Assembly: GCA_029266425.1 (NCBI GenBank)
Contig: JAQSWY010000007.1
Span: 1 to 64,000, forward strand
DNA from: Xanthobacteraceae bacterium
GTDB lineage: Bacteria > Pseudomonadota > Alphaproteobacteria > Rhizobiales > Xanthobacteraceae
Direction: 5' to 3'
DNA: 64,000 nt
Below the pieces are notes generated by a model. It was not told where the DNA came from. It was given only the letters and a program-made list of their open reading frames with translations, and searched no databases. Positions within the stretch are counted from its first letter, which is position 1. Each line of letters begins with the position of its first letter. Positions 11,020-19,891 of the stretch are shown here, in pieces. The position numbers were made by a program, and so were the translations under genes.

Positions 11020-11904
11020 TCATCCCGCGCTGAGGCCGACCTTCTTGAACGCCTTGGCGATCCAGGACGCCTCGTTCACTTGCGGGTCGACGCCGCGCGA
11101 CTGCACCAGCTTGTAGGCGTCCTTGTACCAGGGGCTGTCCGGGAAATTGTAGCCAAGCACTGCGGCGGAGGTCGACGCCTCCGGGACGATGCCGAGCGCC
11201 ATATAGGCTTCGGTGAGGCGGTACAGCGCCTCCTCGACATGCCGCGTCGTCTGATACTGGGTGACGACGACCTTGAAGCGGTTGATGGCGCCGGTGTAGT
11301 TGCGCTGCTCGAGATAATAGCGCCCGACCATCATCTCCTTGCCGGCGATCTGATCCTGCGCGATGGTGAGCTTCTTCTTGGCGCTCACGGCATATTCGGA
11401 GTTCGGGTATTTGCGGACGACGTCCTGCAGCGCCTCGATTGCGCGCTGCGTGCCCTGCTGGTCGCGCGAAATGTCCGGAATCTGGTCGTACATAGCCGAC
11501 GCCATCAGGAACTGCGCATAGGCGGCGTCCGGGCTGCCGGGATGCAGCGCGATATAGCGCTTCGCGGCGGAGATGCACTCGGTGTACTCGCCGCGCGTAT
11601 AGTTCACATAAGCGAGCATCAGCAGCGCCTTGCGCGACCACTCCGAATAGGGATGCTGACGGTCGACGTCCTCGAAGCGCTTGGCGGCGTCCTCGTACTC
11701 TTCCTTGTTCATGAGGGTCAGGCCCTCATTGTAGATCTTCTCCGCCGGCTCGTCGGAGATGACGACATCGTCTTCCTTCTTGTCGAACATGCCGGCGCAG
11801 CCGGCGAGGCTGAAGCCCAGCATGGCGAGTGCGATGAGGCGCGCCGTGCCGCGGAGGCGGCTGGGTTCGGGCGAAGCGCCCTGCGAGAGGTTGAGAAGAC
11901 GCAT
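11020..11904 (-). CDS. bamD: Outer membrane assembly lipoprotein BamD
   Basis: Essential component of the BAM complex that inserts beta-barrel proteins in the outer membrane. The 294-residue precursor has a lipoprotein signal with lipobox LAGC (Cys about residue 36). TPR repeats follow, beginning EKIYNEGLTLMNKEEYEDAA and including YSEWSRKALLMLAYVNYTRG and GRYYLEQRNYTGAINRFK, characteristic of BamD/ComL. ATG at 11904 is preferred over the GTG codon directly before it. It lies between lpxC and recN on the same strand. Confidence 0.95.
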   Translation of the reverse strand: MRLLNLSQGASPEPSRLRGTARLIALAMLGFSLAGCAGMFDKKEDDVVISDEPAEKIYNEGLTLMNKEEYEDAAKRFEDVDRQHPYSEWSRKALLMLAYVNYTRGEYTECISAAKRYIALHPGSPDAAYAQFLMASAMYDQIPDISRDQQGTQRAIEALQDVVRKYPNSEYAVSAKKKLTIAQDQIAGKEMMVGRYYLEQRNYTGAINRFKVVVTQYQTTRHVEEALYRLTEAYMALGIVPEASTSAAVLGYNFPDSPWYKDAYKLVQSRGVDPQVNEASWIAKAFKKVGLSAG

Positions 11905-12067
11905 CACGAATTTCTGCCCCGCTGCCGAGCTGCTCGCCCTGCGCGACGGTCGCCCGCCCGCGCAAAACCCTGGACAGAGCGGCTAAAGAGGCTTTCGGTC
12001 GGGAATAAGGCGAGAGCCTGCAGGGATGTGGACGAAGCGCCGGGGTGTTGCCGCGCAGTGACGGCCT

Positions 12068-13009
12068 TCACAGTTCCGGCGCGTAGGCCGGCACCGCCAC
12101 CGCGACACCGAAGCCGGCATGGCCGCGCAGATTGCGGCTGGCGGGCAGACGGGCCTCGACGATCTCATAGGCCGAGCGGTCGGCGAGCAGGGCATCGACC
12201 ACCGCGAAGTTCAGCCGGTGGCCGCCGCGATAGGAGCGGTAGCGCGCCATCAGCGGCATGCCGCCGAGCGCGAGGTCGCCGATCGCGTCGAGCGCCTTGT
12301 GGCGCACGAATTCGTCGGAATAGCGAAGGCCGCTCTCGTTCACCACGCGGTCCTCGTCGAGGCAGATGGTGTTGTCGAGCGAGGCGCCGAGCGCATAGCC
12401 GGCCTGCCACAGCTTCTCGACGTCGCGCATGAAGCCGAAGGTGCGGGCGCGGGAGAGCTCCTTGCGGAACACCGACGGCGTGAGCGTCGCCGCATAGCGC
12501 TGGCGGCCGATGGCGGCGTGGGCGAAATCGATCTCGATCTCGACGCGGAAGCCGGCATCATAAGGCGAGAGCTCGCCGAAGCCGTGCTCGGTCTCGACCC
12601 GCACCGGCTTGAGGACCTTGAGATAGCGGCGGGCGCGGTCGGTCTCGACGATGCCCGCCTCATCGCAGGCGGAGACGAACGCCTCGGCGCTGCCATCGAG
12701 GATCGGCACTTCCGGCCCGTCGATCTCGACCAGCGCATTGTCGATGCCGAGGCCGGAGAAGCAGGCCAGCAGATGCTCGACGGTGGAGACGGCGGGGCCG
12801 GCCTCGTCGCGCAGCACGGTGGCAAGGTCGCTGCCGCGGACGGCGCGGTGCGAGGCGCGGACGGACTGCGAGGAATCGGAGCGGCGGAACAGGATGCCGG
12901 TATCGGCTGGCGCCGGGGCGATGCTGAGACGGGCAACCTTGCCAGAATGGACGCCAACGCCAGCGAGTGCGACGTTATCAGCGATGGTAGTCTGCCTTAC
13001 AGCATTCAT
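12068..13009 (-). CDS. lpxC: UDP-3-O-acyl-N-acetylglucosamine deacetylase LpxC
   Basis: Zinc deacetylase for the committed step of lipid A synthesis. At 313 residues it is of normal length. The zinc ligands are visible: His79 in STVEHLLACFSGLG, His237 and Asp241 in FVRHKALDAIGDL. The catalytic His264 is in RGGHRLNFAVV. It begins TTIADNVALAGVGVHSGK, the usual N-terminus. It follows ftsZ after a 318-base gap that probably holds its own promoter. Confidence 0.97.
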   Translation of the reverse strand: MNAVRQTTIADNVALAGVGVHSGKVARLSIAPAPADTGILFRRSDSSQSVRASHRAVRGSDLATVLRDEAGPAVSTVEHLLACFSGLGIDNALVEIDGPEVPILDGSAEAFVSACDEAGIVETDRARRYLKVLKPVRVETEHGFGELSPYDAGFRVEIEIDFAHAAIGRQRYAATLTPSVFRKELSRARTFGFMRDVEKLWQAGYALGASLDNTICLDEDRVVNESGLRYSDEFVRHKALDAIGDLALGGMPLMARYRSYRGGHRLNFAVVDALLADRSAYEIVEARLPASRNLRGHAGFGVAVAVPAYAPEL

Positions 13010-13327
13010 TCCAGACCCAAAGAGCGGACATGTATCGCCTTCGCGACGTGCCGCTCTCTCCCCAAAACTGCCCCGTAACCATCATCATTGAGCCGCAGGA
13101 TTTCAGTGTCGGAACCGAATCACCGCCTGCGACTTGTTGTTGTCAGCACGTTACCGATGGGGTGGTTTCGGGCCAAATCACGCTTGTTTACCGTCTGTAA
13201 CCGTTGCCCGAAAGGCACACTATTTCTACTATCCAAGCGTTTACAATAAGTTACGCCCGGAGCAGGCTCCGGGCGTTTGGTCGTTTTGGCGGCTTTGTTA
13301 CGCCATGTTTCAGTTTGCGATGGCGAC
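13010..13327. other. ftsZ-lpxC spacer
   Basis: No gene is seen in these 318 bases. The stretch holds a strong hairpin next to ftsZ (see the entry at 13253-13276) and a section around 13206-13255 that is AT-rich for this genome, probably containing the leftward lpxC promoter. A GANTC site (GAATC, about 13117), the CcrM methylation target of cell-cycle-regulated alphaproteobacterial promoters, is present. The AT-rich part also holds two similar words on the lpxC-sense strand, GTAAACGCTTGG and GTAAACAAGCG, of unknown meaning. Confidence 0.5.
13253..13276 (-). terminator. Hairpin after ftsZ, possible terminator
   Basis: Perfect inverted repeat ACGCCCGGAGC / GCTCCGGGCGT separated by two bases, 52 bases past the ftsZ stop. 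On the ftsZ-sense strand it is followed by AACTTATTG, which lacks a proper U-tract, so it may only attenuate or stabilise. On the opposite strand a T-rich run follows, but no gene there needs a terminator. Confidence 0.5.
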
Positions 13328-15097
13328 TCAGCCCTGGCGACGCAGGAACGCCGGGATGTCGAGGTGGTCCTCCTCGGCCGGACGTGCCGCCACGGGACGG
13401 CCATGCTGGTCGAGACGCGCGCCCTGCGGCCGCTTGGCGAATTCCGAGTTGGCCTCGGGACGCATGTCGGCGAGCGGGCGGCCTTCCTGATGCGCCGGAG
13501 CCTGCTGCGGAGCGCGGCGCACCATCGGGCGCAGTTCCGCCGGCGGGTCCACTTCCTCTTCCTCCTCGCGACGGCCGAGGCCGACATTGGCGAGGCGCTG
13601 CAGCAGGGTCATCCGCTTCTTCTCGGCGTGCTGGGCGTGGTCCGGCAGCTCGCCACGAGCGGCACGGATCTGGTTCTGCGCCGGCATCGGCAGTTCGTCC
13701 ACGCGCGGCATGCGCGGCACGCGGCTCTCGGTGCGCTCGGCCTGCGGCGGGATGAAGGGCTGGTGCGCGTCATCCTCGTAGTGCGCGGGCGCGGCCGCCT
13801 GCTCGGGCTCGACATAGAGCGCGGGCTTCGGCGCCTGTTGGCGAATGGTGACGTCGTCGATCGCCGTCGCCGGAGCGTGGTGGGCCTGCGCATAGTGCTG
13901 GGCCTCGTGGTGGGCCTCCGTCGCATAGACGTGCTCGCCGCGGGTCGGCTGGGCGAAGGTCGGCTCGAAACCCTCGTTGCCGGCGCTGTAGTCGTCCGCC
14001 AGGGCGGAGGCGACCGAGCGCAGCGCCGCATCGCGACGCGCCTCGACCGCAGCGCGGCCGGCGTTCGACACCCGGCGCCCGCCGATGTCGGCAAGGGTGG
14101 ACAGGCCGTGCGGGATCTGCTCGGGGATCACCGCCGGGTCGATCCCGGTGGCCACCACCGACACGCGGATCAGGCCCTCGAGCGTCTCGTCGAAGGTGGC
14201 GCCGAGGATGATGTTGGCGTCGGGGTCGACTTCCTCGCGGATGCGGGTCGCCGCCTCGTCGACCTCGAACAGCGTCAGGTCCTTGCCGCCGGTAATCGAG
14301 ATCAGCAGGCCGCGGGCGCCGCGCATCGAGACTTCGTCGAGCAGCGGATTGGCGATGGCGGCCTCGGCGGCGTGCAGCGCGCGCTTGTCGCCGGAGGCTT
14401 CGCCGGTGCCCATCATCGCCTTGCCCATCTCGCGCATCACGGCGCGGACGTCGGCGAAGTCGAGATTGATGAGGCCTTCCTTCACCATCAGGTCGGTGAT
14501 GCAGGCGACGCCGGAATAGAGCACCTGGTCCGCCATCGCGAAGGCGTCGGCGAAGGTGGTGCGCTCATTCGCCACCCGGAACAGGTTCTGGTTCGGGATG
14601 ACGATGAGGGTGTCGACGCCCTTCTGCAGTTCGCCGATGCCCATCTCGCCGATGCGCATGCGGCGCTGGCCCTCGAAGTGGAAGGGCTTGGTGACGACGC
14701 CGACGGTGAGGATGCCGAGCTCGCGGGCGGCGCGGGCGATGACCGGGGCGGCGCCGGTGCCGGTGCCCCCGCCCATGCCGGCGGTGATGAACACCATGTG
14801 CGCGCCGGCGAGGTGATCGCGGATCTCGTCGAGCGCCTCTTCGGCGGCGGCGCGGCCGACTTCCGGCTGCGAGCCGGCGCCGAGGCCTTCGGTCACCGCG
14901 ACGCCCATCTGCACGATGCGCTCCGCCTTGGACAGGGTGAGCGCCTGCGCGTCGGTGTTGGCGACGACGAAGTCGACCCCCGACAGGCCTGCCGTGATCA
15001 TGTTGTTCACGGCGTTGCTGCCGGCGCCGCCCACACCGAAGACGGTGATGCGAGGACGCAGTTCACGGATATCAGGCACCTGGAGATTGATCGTCAT
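13328..15097 (-). CDS. ftsZ: Cell division protein FtsZ
   Basis: Tubulin-like GTPase that forms the division ring. The 589-residue protein has the GTP-binding signature GGGTGTG at residues 109-115, [14 protein letters not shown] at about 20-33, and the T7 synergy region [15 protein letters not shown] long Pro/Ala/Gln/His-rich spacer (about residues 350-575) ends in the conserved C-terminal peptide [10 protein letters not shown] that binds FtsA. The long spacer is normal in Hyphomicrobiales. The start is ATG at 15097, 87 bases after ftsA. Confidence 0.98.
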   Translation of the reverse strand: MTINLQVPDIRELRPRITVFGVGGAGSNAVNNMITAGLSGVDFVVANTDAQALTLSKAERIVQMGVAVTEGLGAGSQPEVGRAAAEEALDEIRDHLAGAHMVFITAGMGGGTGTGAAPVIARAARELGILTVGVVTKPFHFEGQRRMRIGEMGIGELQKGVDTLIVIPNQNLFRVANERTTFADAFAMADQVLYSGVACITDLMVKEGLINLDFADVRAVMREMGKAMMGTGEASGDKRALHAAEAAIANPLLDEVSMRGARGLLISITGGKDLTLFEVDEAATRIREEVDPDANIILGATFDETLEGLIRVSVVATGIDPAVIPEQIPHGLSTLADIGGRRVSNAGRAAVEARRDAALRSVASALADDYSAGNEGFEPTFAQPTRGEHVYATEAHHEAQHYAQAHHAPATAIDDVTIRQQAPKPALYVEPEQAAAPAHYEDDAHQPFIPPQAERTESRVPRMPRVDELPMPAQNQIRAARGELPDHAQHAEKKRMTLLQRLANVGLGRREEEEEVDPPAELRPMVRRAPQQAPAHQEGRPLADMRPEANSEFAKRPQGARLDQHGRPVAARPAEEDHLDIPAFLRRQG

Positions 15098-15184
15098 CGC
15101 TATCGTCCCTTTACGCCGGCGGGTCCAAGACCCGTCTCGTTCCCTGTAGTGCCGGTTCCGCCGGCGCGGCTGGAGTGGTTCACG

Positions 15185-16510
15185 TCAGAAGGCCTCCCGA
15201 AGCCAGTGCCCGACGCGCGAGAAGTAGCCGTCCGCGCCCGCATCGCCGGCGCGCCGCCGCCCCGCCTCGAAATGCTCGAGGCCGGCGACCTGCGGATAGA
15301 CCAGAAGCCCCGCCGCCACCGCGAACGGCGCGCCGCGCGCCGCCTCCGGAAGGCGGGAAATGCCGAGCGGGCGGCCGATGCGCACCTGCGGCCCGAGGAT
15401 CTGGCCGACGATCTCGGTGAGCCCGGTGAGCTGCGCCGCGCCGCCGGTGAGGACGATGCGGCGGCCGGCGTCCGCCGCGTGGCCGGACGCGACCAGGCGG
15501 TCCCGCACCAGCTCCATGATTTCCTCGACGCGTGGGCGGATGATGCCGAGCAGCTTCGATTTCGGCATCGCCTGCGGCAGGTCGCGCTCATCGTCCGAGA
15601 TGGACGGCACGGTAAGCATCTCGCGGTCGTCGGCAGCGATGGCGGTGACGCCGCCATGCAGCACCTTCAGCCGCTCGGCGTCGGCGACGCGGGTGGAAAG
15701 GCCGCGCGCCACGTCATTGGTGATGTGCTGGCCGCCCACCGCGATGCCGTCGACATGGACGAAATGGCCGTTGGAGACGACCGAGACCGTGGTGGTGCCG
15801 GCGCCGAGATCGATCAGCGTCACGCCGAGCTCGGTCTCGTCGTCGGTCAGCGTCGCGAGCGCGGCCGCATAGGGCGCGGCGACCATCGCCTCGACGCCGA
15901 GATGGCAGCGCTCGATGCAGAGCAGCAGGTTGCGCACCGCGGAGACGTCGCCGGTGACGACGTGCAGGTCGACCCCGAGCCGGCGCCCCAGCATGCCGCG
16001 CGGCTCGGCGATGCCGCTCACCGAGTCGATCTTGTAGCCGACGGGGAGCGCGTGCATCACCGCCCGGCCGTCGCCAACCGCGAAGGTCGAGGCGGCGTCG
16101 AGCACCCGGCGGATGTCGCCCTCGGCGACCGCCGGCTCCGGCAGCTCGACCTCGGCGACATAATGTTCGGAGCCGAGCCGGCCGCCGGCCATGGAGACCA
16201 GCACCGAGGCGATCTGCATTCCGGCCATGCGCTCGGCGGCATCCACCGCGTGGCGGATAGCGTGCTCGGCGCGCGCCATGTCGACCACCGCGCCGCCCTT
16301 CATGCCGTGGGCGCGGGTGTGGCCGATGCCGAGGATCTCCACCGTATGGGTACGGCGGCGCAGCATGTCGCTGGCATCGCGCGGCTTCAGCCGGGCGATC
16401 AGGCAGACGATCTTCGACGTGCCGATGTCGAGCACGCCGACCACGCTGGTGCGGCGGGCCGGCAGCGGGCGCATCTTGGGGGCAACCTCGAAGAGGCGGC
16501 GGGGTCTCAC
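15185..16510 (-). CDS. ftsA: Cell division protein FtsA
   Basis: Actin-like ATPase that tethers FtsZ to the membrane and recruits later division proteins. The 441-residue protein has the phosphate-1 motif VGVLDIGTSKIVCLIA near residue 25, the 1C subdomain after about residue 100, LIDLGAGTTTVSVVSNG (phosphate 2) and IVLTGGAAQLTGL (adenosine motif). A C-terminal amphipathic stretch YFSRVGHWLREAF is the membrane-targeting helix. GTG at 16510 overlaps the ftsQ stop by four bases (GTGA), indicating translational coupling. Confidence 0.97.
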   Translation of the reverse strand: MRPRRLFEVAPKMRPLPARRTSVVGVLDIGTSKIVCLIARLKPRDASDMLRRRTHTVEILGIGHTRAHGMKGGAVVDMARAEHAIRHAVDAAERMAGMQIASVLVSMAGGRLGSEHYVAEVELPEPAVAEGDIRRVLDAASTFAVGDGRAVMHALPVGYKIDSVSGIAEPRGMLGRRLGVDLHVVTGDVSAVRNLLLCIERCHLGVEAMVAAPYAAALATLTDDETELGVTLIDLGAGTTTVSVVSNGHFVHVDGIAVGGQHITNDVARGLSTRVADAERLKVLHGGVTAIAADDREMLTVPSISDDERDLPQAMPKSKLLGIIRPRVEEIMELVRDRLVASGHAADAGRRIVLTGGAAQLTGLTEIVGQILGPQVRIGRPLGISRLPEAARGAPFAVAAGLLVYPQVAGLEHFEAGRRRAGDAGADGYFSRVGHWLREAF

Positions 16511-17532
16511 GTGTTGCCCCCCTTCTTCGCGGCCTTGGCCTTCGCCTTGATCTCGGCCTGGCGGGCCTCGTAGGCGGCATCGGAAAGGCGGACCGAGACA
16601 CGGTCCGGCAGGCGCAGATCGATCACAGTGATGTCCCGGGTGAGGATCTGCTTGTCGCGGTCGAGCATGGCGAGCTGCGCCAGGCTCTCTTCGAGGCCCT
16701 TCTCGGGAAGGCGCACATCGATGCCGTTGCGCATCTTCAGCGTCCAGCGGCGGTCGGCGACGCGGATCGCCGCGCGTACCTGGGCACGCACACCGGGCAC
16801 CAGTTGCAGCGCCTCGACGATCTCGCCGACATGCTTCTGCGCACCGTCGCCGACCACGATCGGCAGGTTCACATAGCGCGGATCGTCCGAATAGGGCGCG
16901 ATCACCGTGCCGTCACGGGCGATGACATTGATCTTGCCGTCCTTCTGCCAGAGCGCGAAGCCCTCGCGCTCGACGATCTGGATGTCGAGGCGGTCGGGGT
17001 AGAGCTTCTGCACCGTGGCGCGCTTGATCCAGGCGAGCTCCTCGAGCCGGGTGCGCGCCAGTTCGGCGTCGAGCATCGGCAGCGAAGAGGTCGGCTTGAT
17101 GCCGGCGGTGGCGAGAATCTCGCTGGGGGTGACGTGATTCTGGCCGGAGAGGTTGATGGTCTTGATCTTGAAGCCGGCGATGTTGGCGGCGACGTCCGCG
17201 ACATCGCGGCCGGATTCCATCACCGCGGGGATATGGCCACCCTGATAGGCGCCGTAAGTGGCGGTCGCGGCGAAGAACGCGGCGAGCAGCCACTTGCCGC
17301 CGCCCTCCGCGAGATACGAGCCGGACAGGCTCACGATCAGCCGCTTGGTGCCGATCACGAGACGATCCGGCAGCCGCGGGCCGTCCTCGCCATGCCGCAC
17401 CACCGCCGGCCGCGTGAAGCGGCGCTGCGAGGCGCGCGCACGCGATTCGTACTCCGAGGATGCGCCCGCCCCTCCCCCTGCCGGCGTCTGCCGGGGGGTC
17501 AGCGGTCGAGCGATGCGTCCTCCACCATCCAT
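16507..17532 (-). CDS. ftsQ: Cell division protein FtsQ
   Basis: Bitopic inner-membrane divisome protein linking early and late division proteins. The 341-residue protein has a basic cytoplasmic tail, one transmembrane segment (KWLLAAFFAATATYGAYQGG, about residue 85) and a periplasmic POTRA domain (FKIKTINLSGQNHVTPSEIL). The beta domain follows, with LPIVVGDGAQKHV and DLRLPDRVSVRL. Its first 34 bases overlap the end of ddl in another frame, so the ATG at 17532 (MDGGGRIARPL) depends on ribosomes arriving through ddl or an internal start. See the AT-rich patch inside ddl. Confidence 0.95.
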   Translation of the reverse strand: MDGGGRIARPLTPRQTPAGGGAGASSEYESRARASQRRFTRPAVVRHGEDGPRLPDRLVIGTKRLIVSLSGSYLAEGGGKWLLAAFFAATATYGAYQGGHIPAVMESGRDVADVAANIAGFKIKTINLSGQNHVTPSEILATAGIKPTSSLPMLDAELARTRLEELAWIKRATVQKLYPDRLDIQIVEREGFALWQKDGKINVIARDGTVIAPYSDDPRYVNLPIVVGDGAQKHVGEIVEALQLVPGVRAQVRAAIRVADRRWTLKMRNGIDVRLPEKGLEESLAQLAMLDRDKQILTRDITVIDLRLPDRVSVRLSDAAYEARQAEIKAKAKAAKKGGNT

Positions 17533-18425
17533 CTCACAAGCTCGCCGAACGAATGGCCCGCATGGGCCGCCAGCTCGGGCACGAGCGACGTCTCGGTCAT
17601 ACCGGGTTGCGTGTTGACCTCCAGACAGACCAGGCCGGATTCGTCTCCGGTCCGGTCGTCGTAGCGGAAGTCCGACCTGCTGATCCCCCGACAGCCGAGC
17701 GCGCGGTGCGCCGTGAGGGACAGCATCCGGACCTTTTGGTAAATATTAGGTAAAATTTTAGCAGGCAGAATGTGGCGGGAACCGCCCGGAGCGTATTTTG
17801 CTTCGTAATCATAGAAGCTTAGCTCGGACTGAATTTCTATGACGCCGAGCGGGGTATCGCCCATGACGGCGCAGGTGAGCTCCAATCCGGGGATGTAGGG
17901 CTCCGCCAGAAGCAAATCACCGTGGGTCCAGTCGTCGCGCGTTAACTCTTGCGGAGGATGATCCATGTCCTCCCGTACGATGAAGACGCCGACCGAGGAG
18001 CCTTCCGCCACCGGTTTGAGCACATAGGGGCGCGGCAGCACGTGCTCGCTCGCCGCCTCGAATCGCGACACCGTCAGCCCGTCGGCGACCGGGACGCCAT
18101 GCGCGGCCATGATGATCTTGGCCTGCGCCTTGTCCATGGCGAGCGCCGAGGCCAGCACGCCCGAATGCGAATACGGGATCTGCAGGATCTCCAGCACGCT
18201 CTGCATCATGCCGTCCTCGCCCGGCCGGCCGTGCAGCAGGTTCAGGGCGACATCGGGCTTGAGGCGGGACAGCACCTCGGCAATGTCGCGCCCGACATCG
18301 ACCCTGGTGATGCGGTAGCCGGCATCGAGGCTGTCCAGCGCGGCGGCGCAGGCTGCCCCCGAGCGCAGCGACACCTCGCGTTCGGCCGACCAGCCGCCCA
18401 TCAGGACGGCGACATGCTTCGACAT
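17499..18425 (-). CDS. ddl: D-alanine--D-alanine ligase
   Basis: ATP-grasp enzyme that makes the D-Ala-D-Ala dipeptide for the peptidoglycan stem. The 308-residue protein starts MSKHVAVLMGGWSAEREVSL, with LHGRPGEDGMMQSVLEI, AMDKAQAKIIMAAHGVP, PYVLKPVAEGSSVGVF and the C-terminal LEVNTQPGMTETSLVPELA, all DdlB landmarks. ATG at 18425 is chosen; an upstream in-frame extension lacks similarity. Bases about 17735-17850, inside the conserved HILPAKILPNIYQKVRML region, are strikingly AT-rich and use codons such as TTA and AAT that are rare in neighbouring genes, hinting at an overlapping regulatory signal. Confidence 0.96.
   Translation of the reverse strand: MSKHVAVLMGGWSAEREVSLRSGAACAAALDSLDAGYRITRVDVGRDIAEVLSRLKPDVALNLLHGRPGEDGMMQSVLEILQIPYSHSGVLASALAMDKAQAKIIMAAHGVPVADGLTVSRFEAASEHVLPRPYVLKPVAEGSSVGVFIVREDMDHPPQELTRDDWTHGDLLLAEPYIPGLELTCAVMGDTPLGVIEIQSELSFYDYEAKYAPGGSRHILPAKILPNIYQKVRMLSLTAHRALGCRGISRSDFRYDDRTGDESGLVCLEVNTQPGMTETSLVPELAAHAGHSFGELVRWMVEDASLDR
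17735..17850 (-). promoter_or_regulatory. AT-rich patch in ddl, possible internal promoter for ftsQA
   Basis: Within ddl coding sequence, about 200-320 bases before the ftsQ start. The core TTAGGTAAAATTTTAGC (+ strand) comes close to the CtrA half-site pair TTAA-N7-TTAA. In Caulobacter an ftsQA promoter under CtrA control lies in the same place; that parallel is established knowledge, and its application here is inference. Confidence 0.35.
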
Positions 18426-18447
18426 GGCTTTCTCCCCGATCGAACGG

Positions 18448-19371
18448 TTACGACGCCGGAACGCCGATCCGCTTGATCTCCCATTCCAGCTCGACGCCGG
18501 AATTCGCCTTGACCCGGCGACGCACCTCCTCGCCGAGCCCCTCGATCTCGGCCGCGGTGGCGCCGCCGGTATTGATGAGGAAATTGCAGTGCATCTGCGA
18601 CACCTGCGCCGCGCCGAGCTTGAGGCCGCGGCAGCCGGCAGCATCGACCAGTTGCCAGGCCTTGTTGCCGGGCGGGTTCTTGAAGGTGGAGCCTCCGGTC
18701 TTCTCGCGGATCGGCTGCGAGGCCTCGCGCGCCGCGGTGATGCGGTCCATCTCGGCGAGGATGGAAGCCGGCTCGCCCGGCCGGCCCTGATAGAGCGCCG
18801 AGGTGAAGATGAAATCCGACGGCGCTCCGGAATGCCGGTAGTGAAATCCGAAATCGCCGTTCGCCAGCACGTGGAGCGCCCCCGCGCGGTCCACCGCCCG
18901 GGCCTCGATCAGGCAGTCCTTGGTCTCGCCATGGTGGGCCCCCGCATTCATGCGCAGCGCCCCGCCGATGCCGCCGGGAATGCCGCGATAGAAGGCGAGC
19001 CCGTCAATGCCGGCATCCGCCGCGGCCCTCGCGACCTTCACATCCGGCACCCCGGTGCCGACCCTGAGGCGGTGGCCGTCCTCGACCGTGATCTCGTTGA
19101 AGCCGCGCCCGAGCCGGATGACGACCCCCTCGACCCCGCCGTCGCGCACGATGAGGTTGGAGCCGAGCCCGATCACCGTGACCGGGATGTCCGCCGGCAA
19201 GTGGGCGAGGAAATAGCCAAGGTCGGCCTCGTCCGCCGGCGAGAACAGAATTTGCGCCGGCCCGCCGACCCGGAACCAGGTGAGATCCGCCAGCGGCTGG
19301 TTGGGGATCATCCGCCCGCGCAAGGAGGGCATGAGGGCGGCGAGCTCGCCGGTGATATCCGGAAAGCTCAT
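18448..19371 (-). CDS. murB: UDP-N-acetylenolpyruvoylglucosamine reductase MurB
   Basis: FAD enzyme that reduces the enolpyruvyl group to give UDP-MurNAc. The 307-residue protein has the FAD-binding region [20 protein letters not shown], substrate loop [20 protein letters not shown] and the C-terminal [20 protein letters not shown] with the proton-donor Ser region. The start is ATG at 19371 with CGAGG seven bases upstream. The dispersed repeat begins immediately beyond that ribosome site, so murB is cut off from murC by about 520 bases and may need its own promoter. Confidence 0.97.
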   Translation of the reverse strand: MSFPDITGELAALMPSLRGRMIPNQPLADLTWFRVGGPAQILFSPADEADLGYFLAHLPADIPVTVIGLGSNLIVRDGGVEGVVIRLGRGFNEITVEDGHRLRVGTGVPDVKVARAAADAGIDGLAFYRGIPGGIGGALRMNAGAHHGETKDCLIEARAVDRAGALHVLANGDFGFHYRHSGAPSDFIFTSALYQGRPGEPASILAEMDRITAAREASQPIREKTGGSTFKNPPGNKAWQLVDAAGCRGLKLGAAQVSQMHCNFLINTGGATAAEIEGLGEEVRRRVKANSGVELEWEIKRIGVPAS

Positions 19372-19381
19372 GGCCGGACCT

Positions 19382-19414
19382 CGTCATGGCCGGGCTTGTC
19401 CCGGCCATCCACGG
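19382..19414. repeat. Family A repeat arm, left of the GIY-YIG gene
   Basis: A 33-base unit (CGTCATGGCCGGGC ... GGCCATCCACGG) that is itself a hairpin. It is the exact reverse complement of 19838-19870, so the GIY-YIG gene sits inside a 33-base perfect inverted repeat. Confidence 0.85.
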
Positions 19415-19430
19415 CTGCCACGCTGGTACC

Positions 19431-19721
19431 ATGAGCGGGAGCTTCGTCTACATTCTGACCAATCGGCCGAACGGACCTCTGTACGTGGGCGTGACGTCCG
19501 ATCTGGTGCGCCGCGTGTGGGAGCATCGGGAAGGCGTCGCTGACGGCTTCACGCGTCGATATGGCATCAAGCATCTGGTCTATTTCGAACGGCACGACGA
19601 TATCTCTGTCGCGATTCAGCGGGAGAAGAACATCAAGCACTGGTCGCGAACCTGGAAAGCCCGGCTCATCCTGGCGTCCAACACCGAATGGCGGGACCTT
19701 TATGAGGACATTTGCCGCTAA
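19431..19721 (+). CDS. GIY-YIG nuclease family protein
   Basis: A 96-residue single-domain GIY-YIG protein. It has FVYILTNRPNGPLYVGVTSD (both signature tyrosines, residues about 5-24), the conserved Arg/His in LVRRVWEHREG, and YFERHDDISVAIQREKNIKH with a candidate metal-binding Glu. This is the short YhbQ/UrfA-like subgroup, whose cellular role is uncertain. ATG at 19431 is preferred; an upstream ATG at 19386 inside the repeat would add MAGLVPAIHG-like residues encoded by the repeat itself. It lies opposite to the dcw genes between murC and murB and is framed by perfect inverted repeat arms, as a mobile unit would be. Confidence 0.85.
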   Translation: MSGSFVYILTNRPNGPLYVGVTSDLVRRVWEHREGVADGFTRRYGIKHLVYFERHDDISVAIQREKNIKHWSRTWKARLILASNTEWRDLYEDICR

Positions 19722-19726
19722 CTGAC

Positions 19727-19872
19727 GCGTCATGGCCGGGCAAAGGCGACCTCCGGTCGCGATCGGCGGAAAGACGCCGAGGCAACAGCCTCGGCTTTGC
19801 CCGGCCATCCACGAACGGAGAGCGACGGATTGCATAACCGTGGATGGCCGGGACAAGCCCGGCCATGACGGC
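19727..19872. repeat. Family A composite repeat, right of the GIY-YIG gene
   Basis: Starts six bases after the GIY-YIG stop. The outer arms are GTCATGGCCGGGCAAAG and CTTTGCCCGGCCAT. Inside are two small hairpins (GGCGACC/GGTCGC and GCCGAGGC/GCCTCGGC). A second, standard arm (19838-19870) follows. Closely similar composite forms lie at 38055-38189 and 43233-43371. Confidence 0.85.
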
Positions 19873-19891
19873 GTGGAGGTGGCGAGCGCGC

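Noticed and set aside
13277..16573. A 1098-codon open frame on the + strand across ftsZ and ftsA
   Set aside because: It is antisense to two clearly identified genes; its translation is low-complexity (Arg/His/Gly/Asp/Ala) as expected from the complement of GC-rich codons.
19386..19430. Longer start for the GIY-YIG gene giving MAGLVPAIHGC at the N-terminus
   Set aside because: Those residues come from translating the repeat arm; the domain begins right after ATG 19431. Kept only as an alternative.
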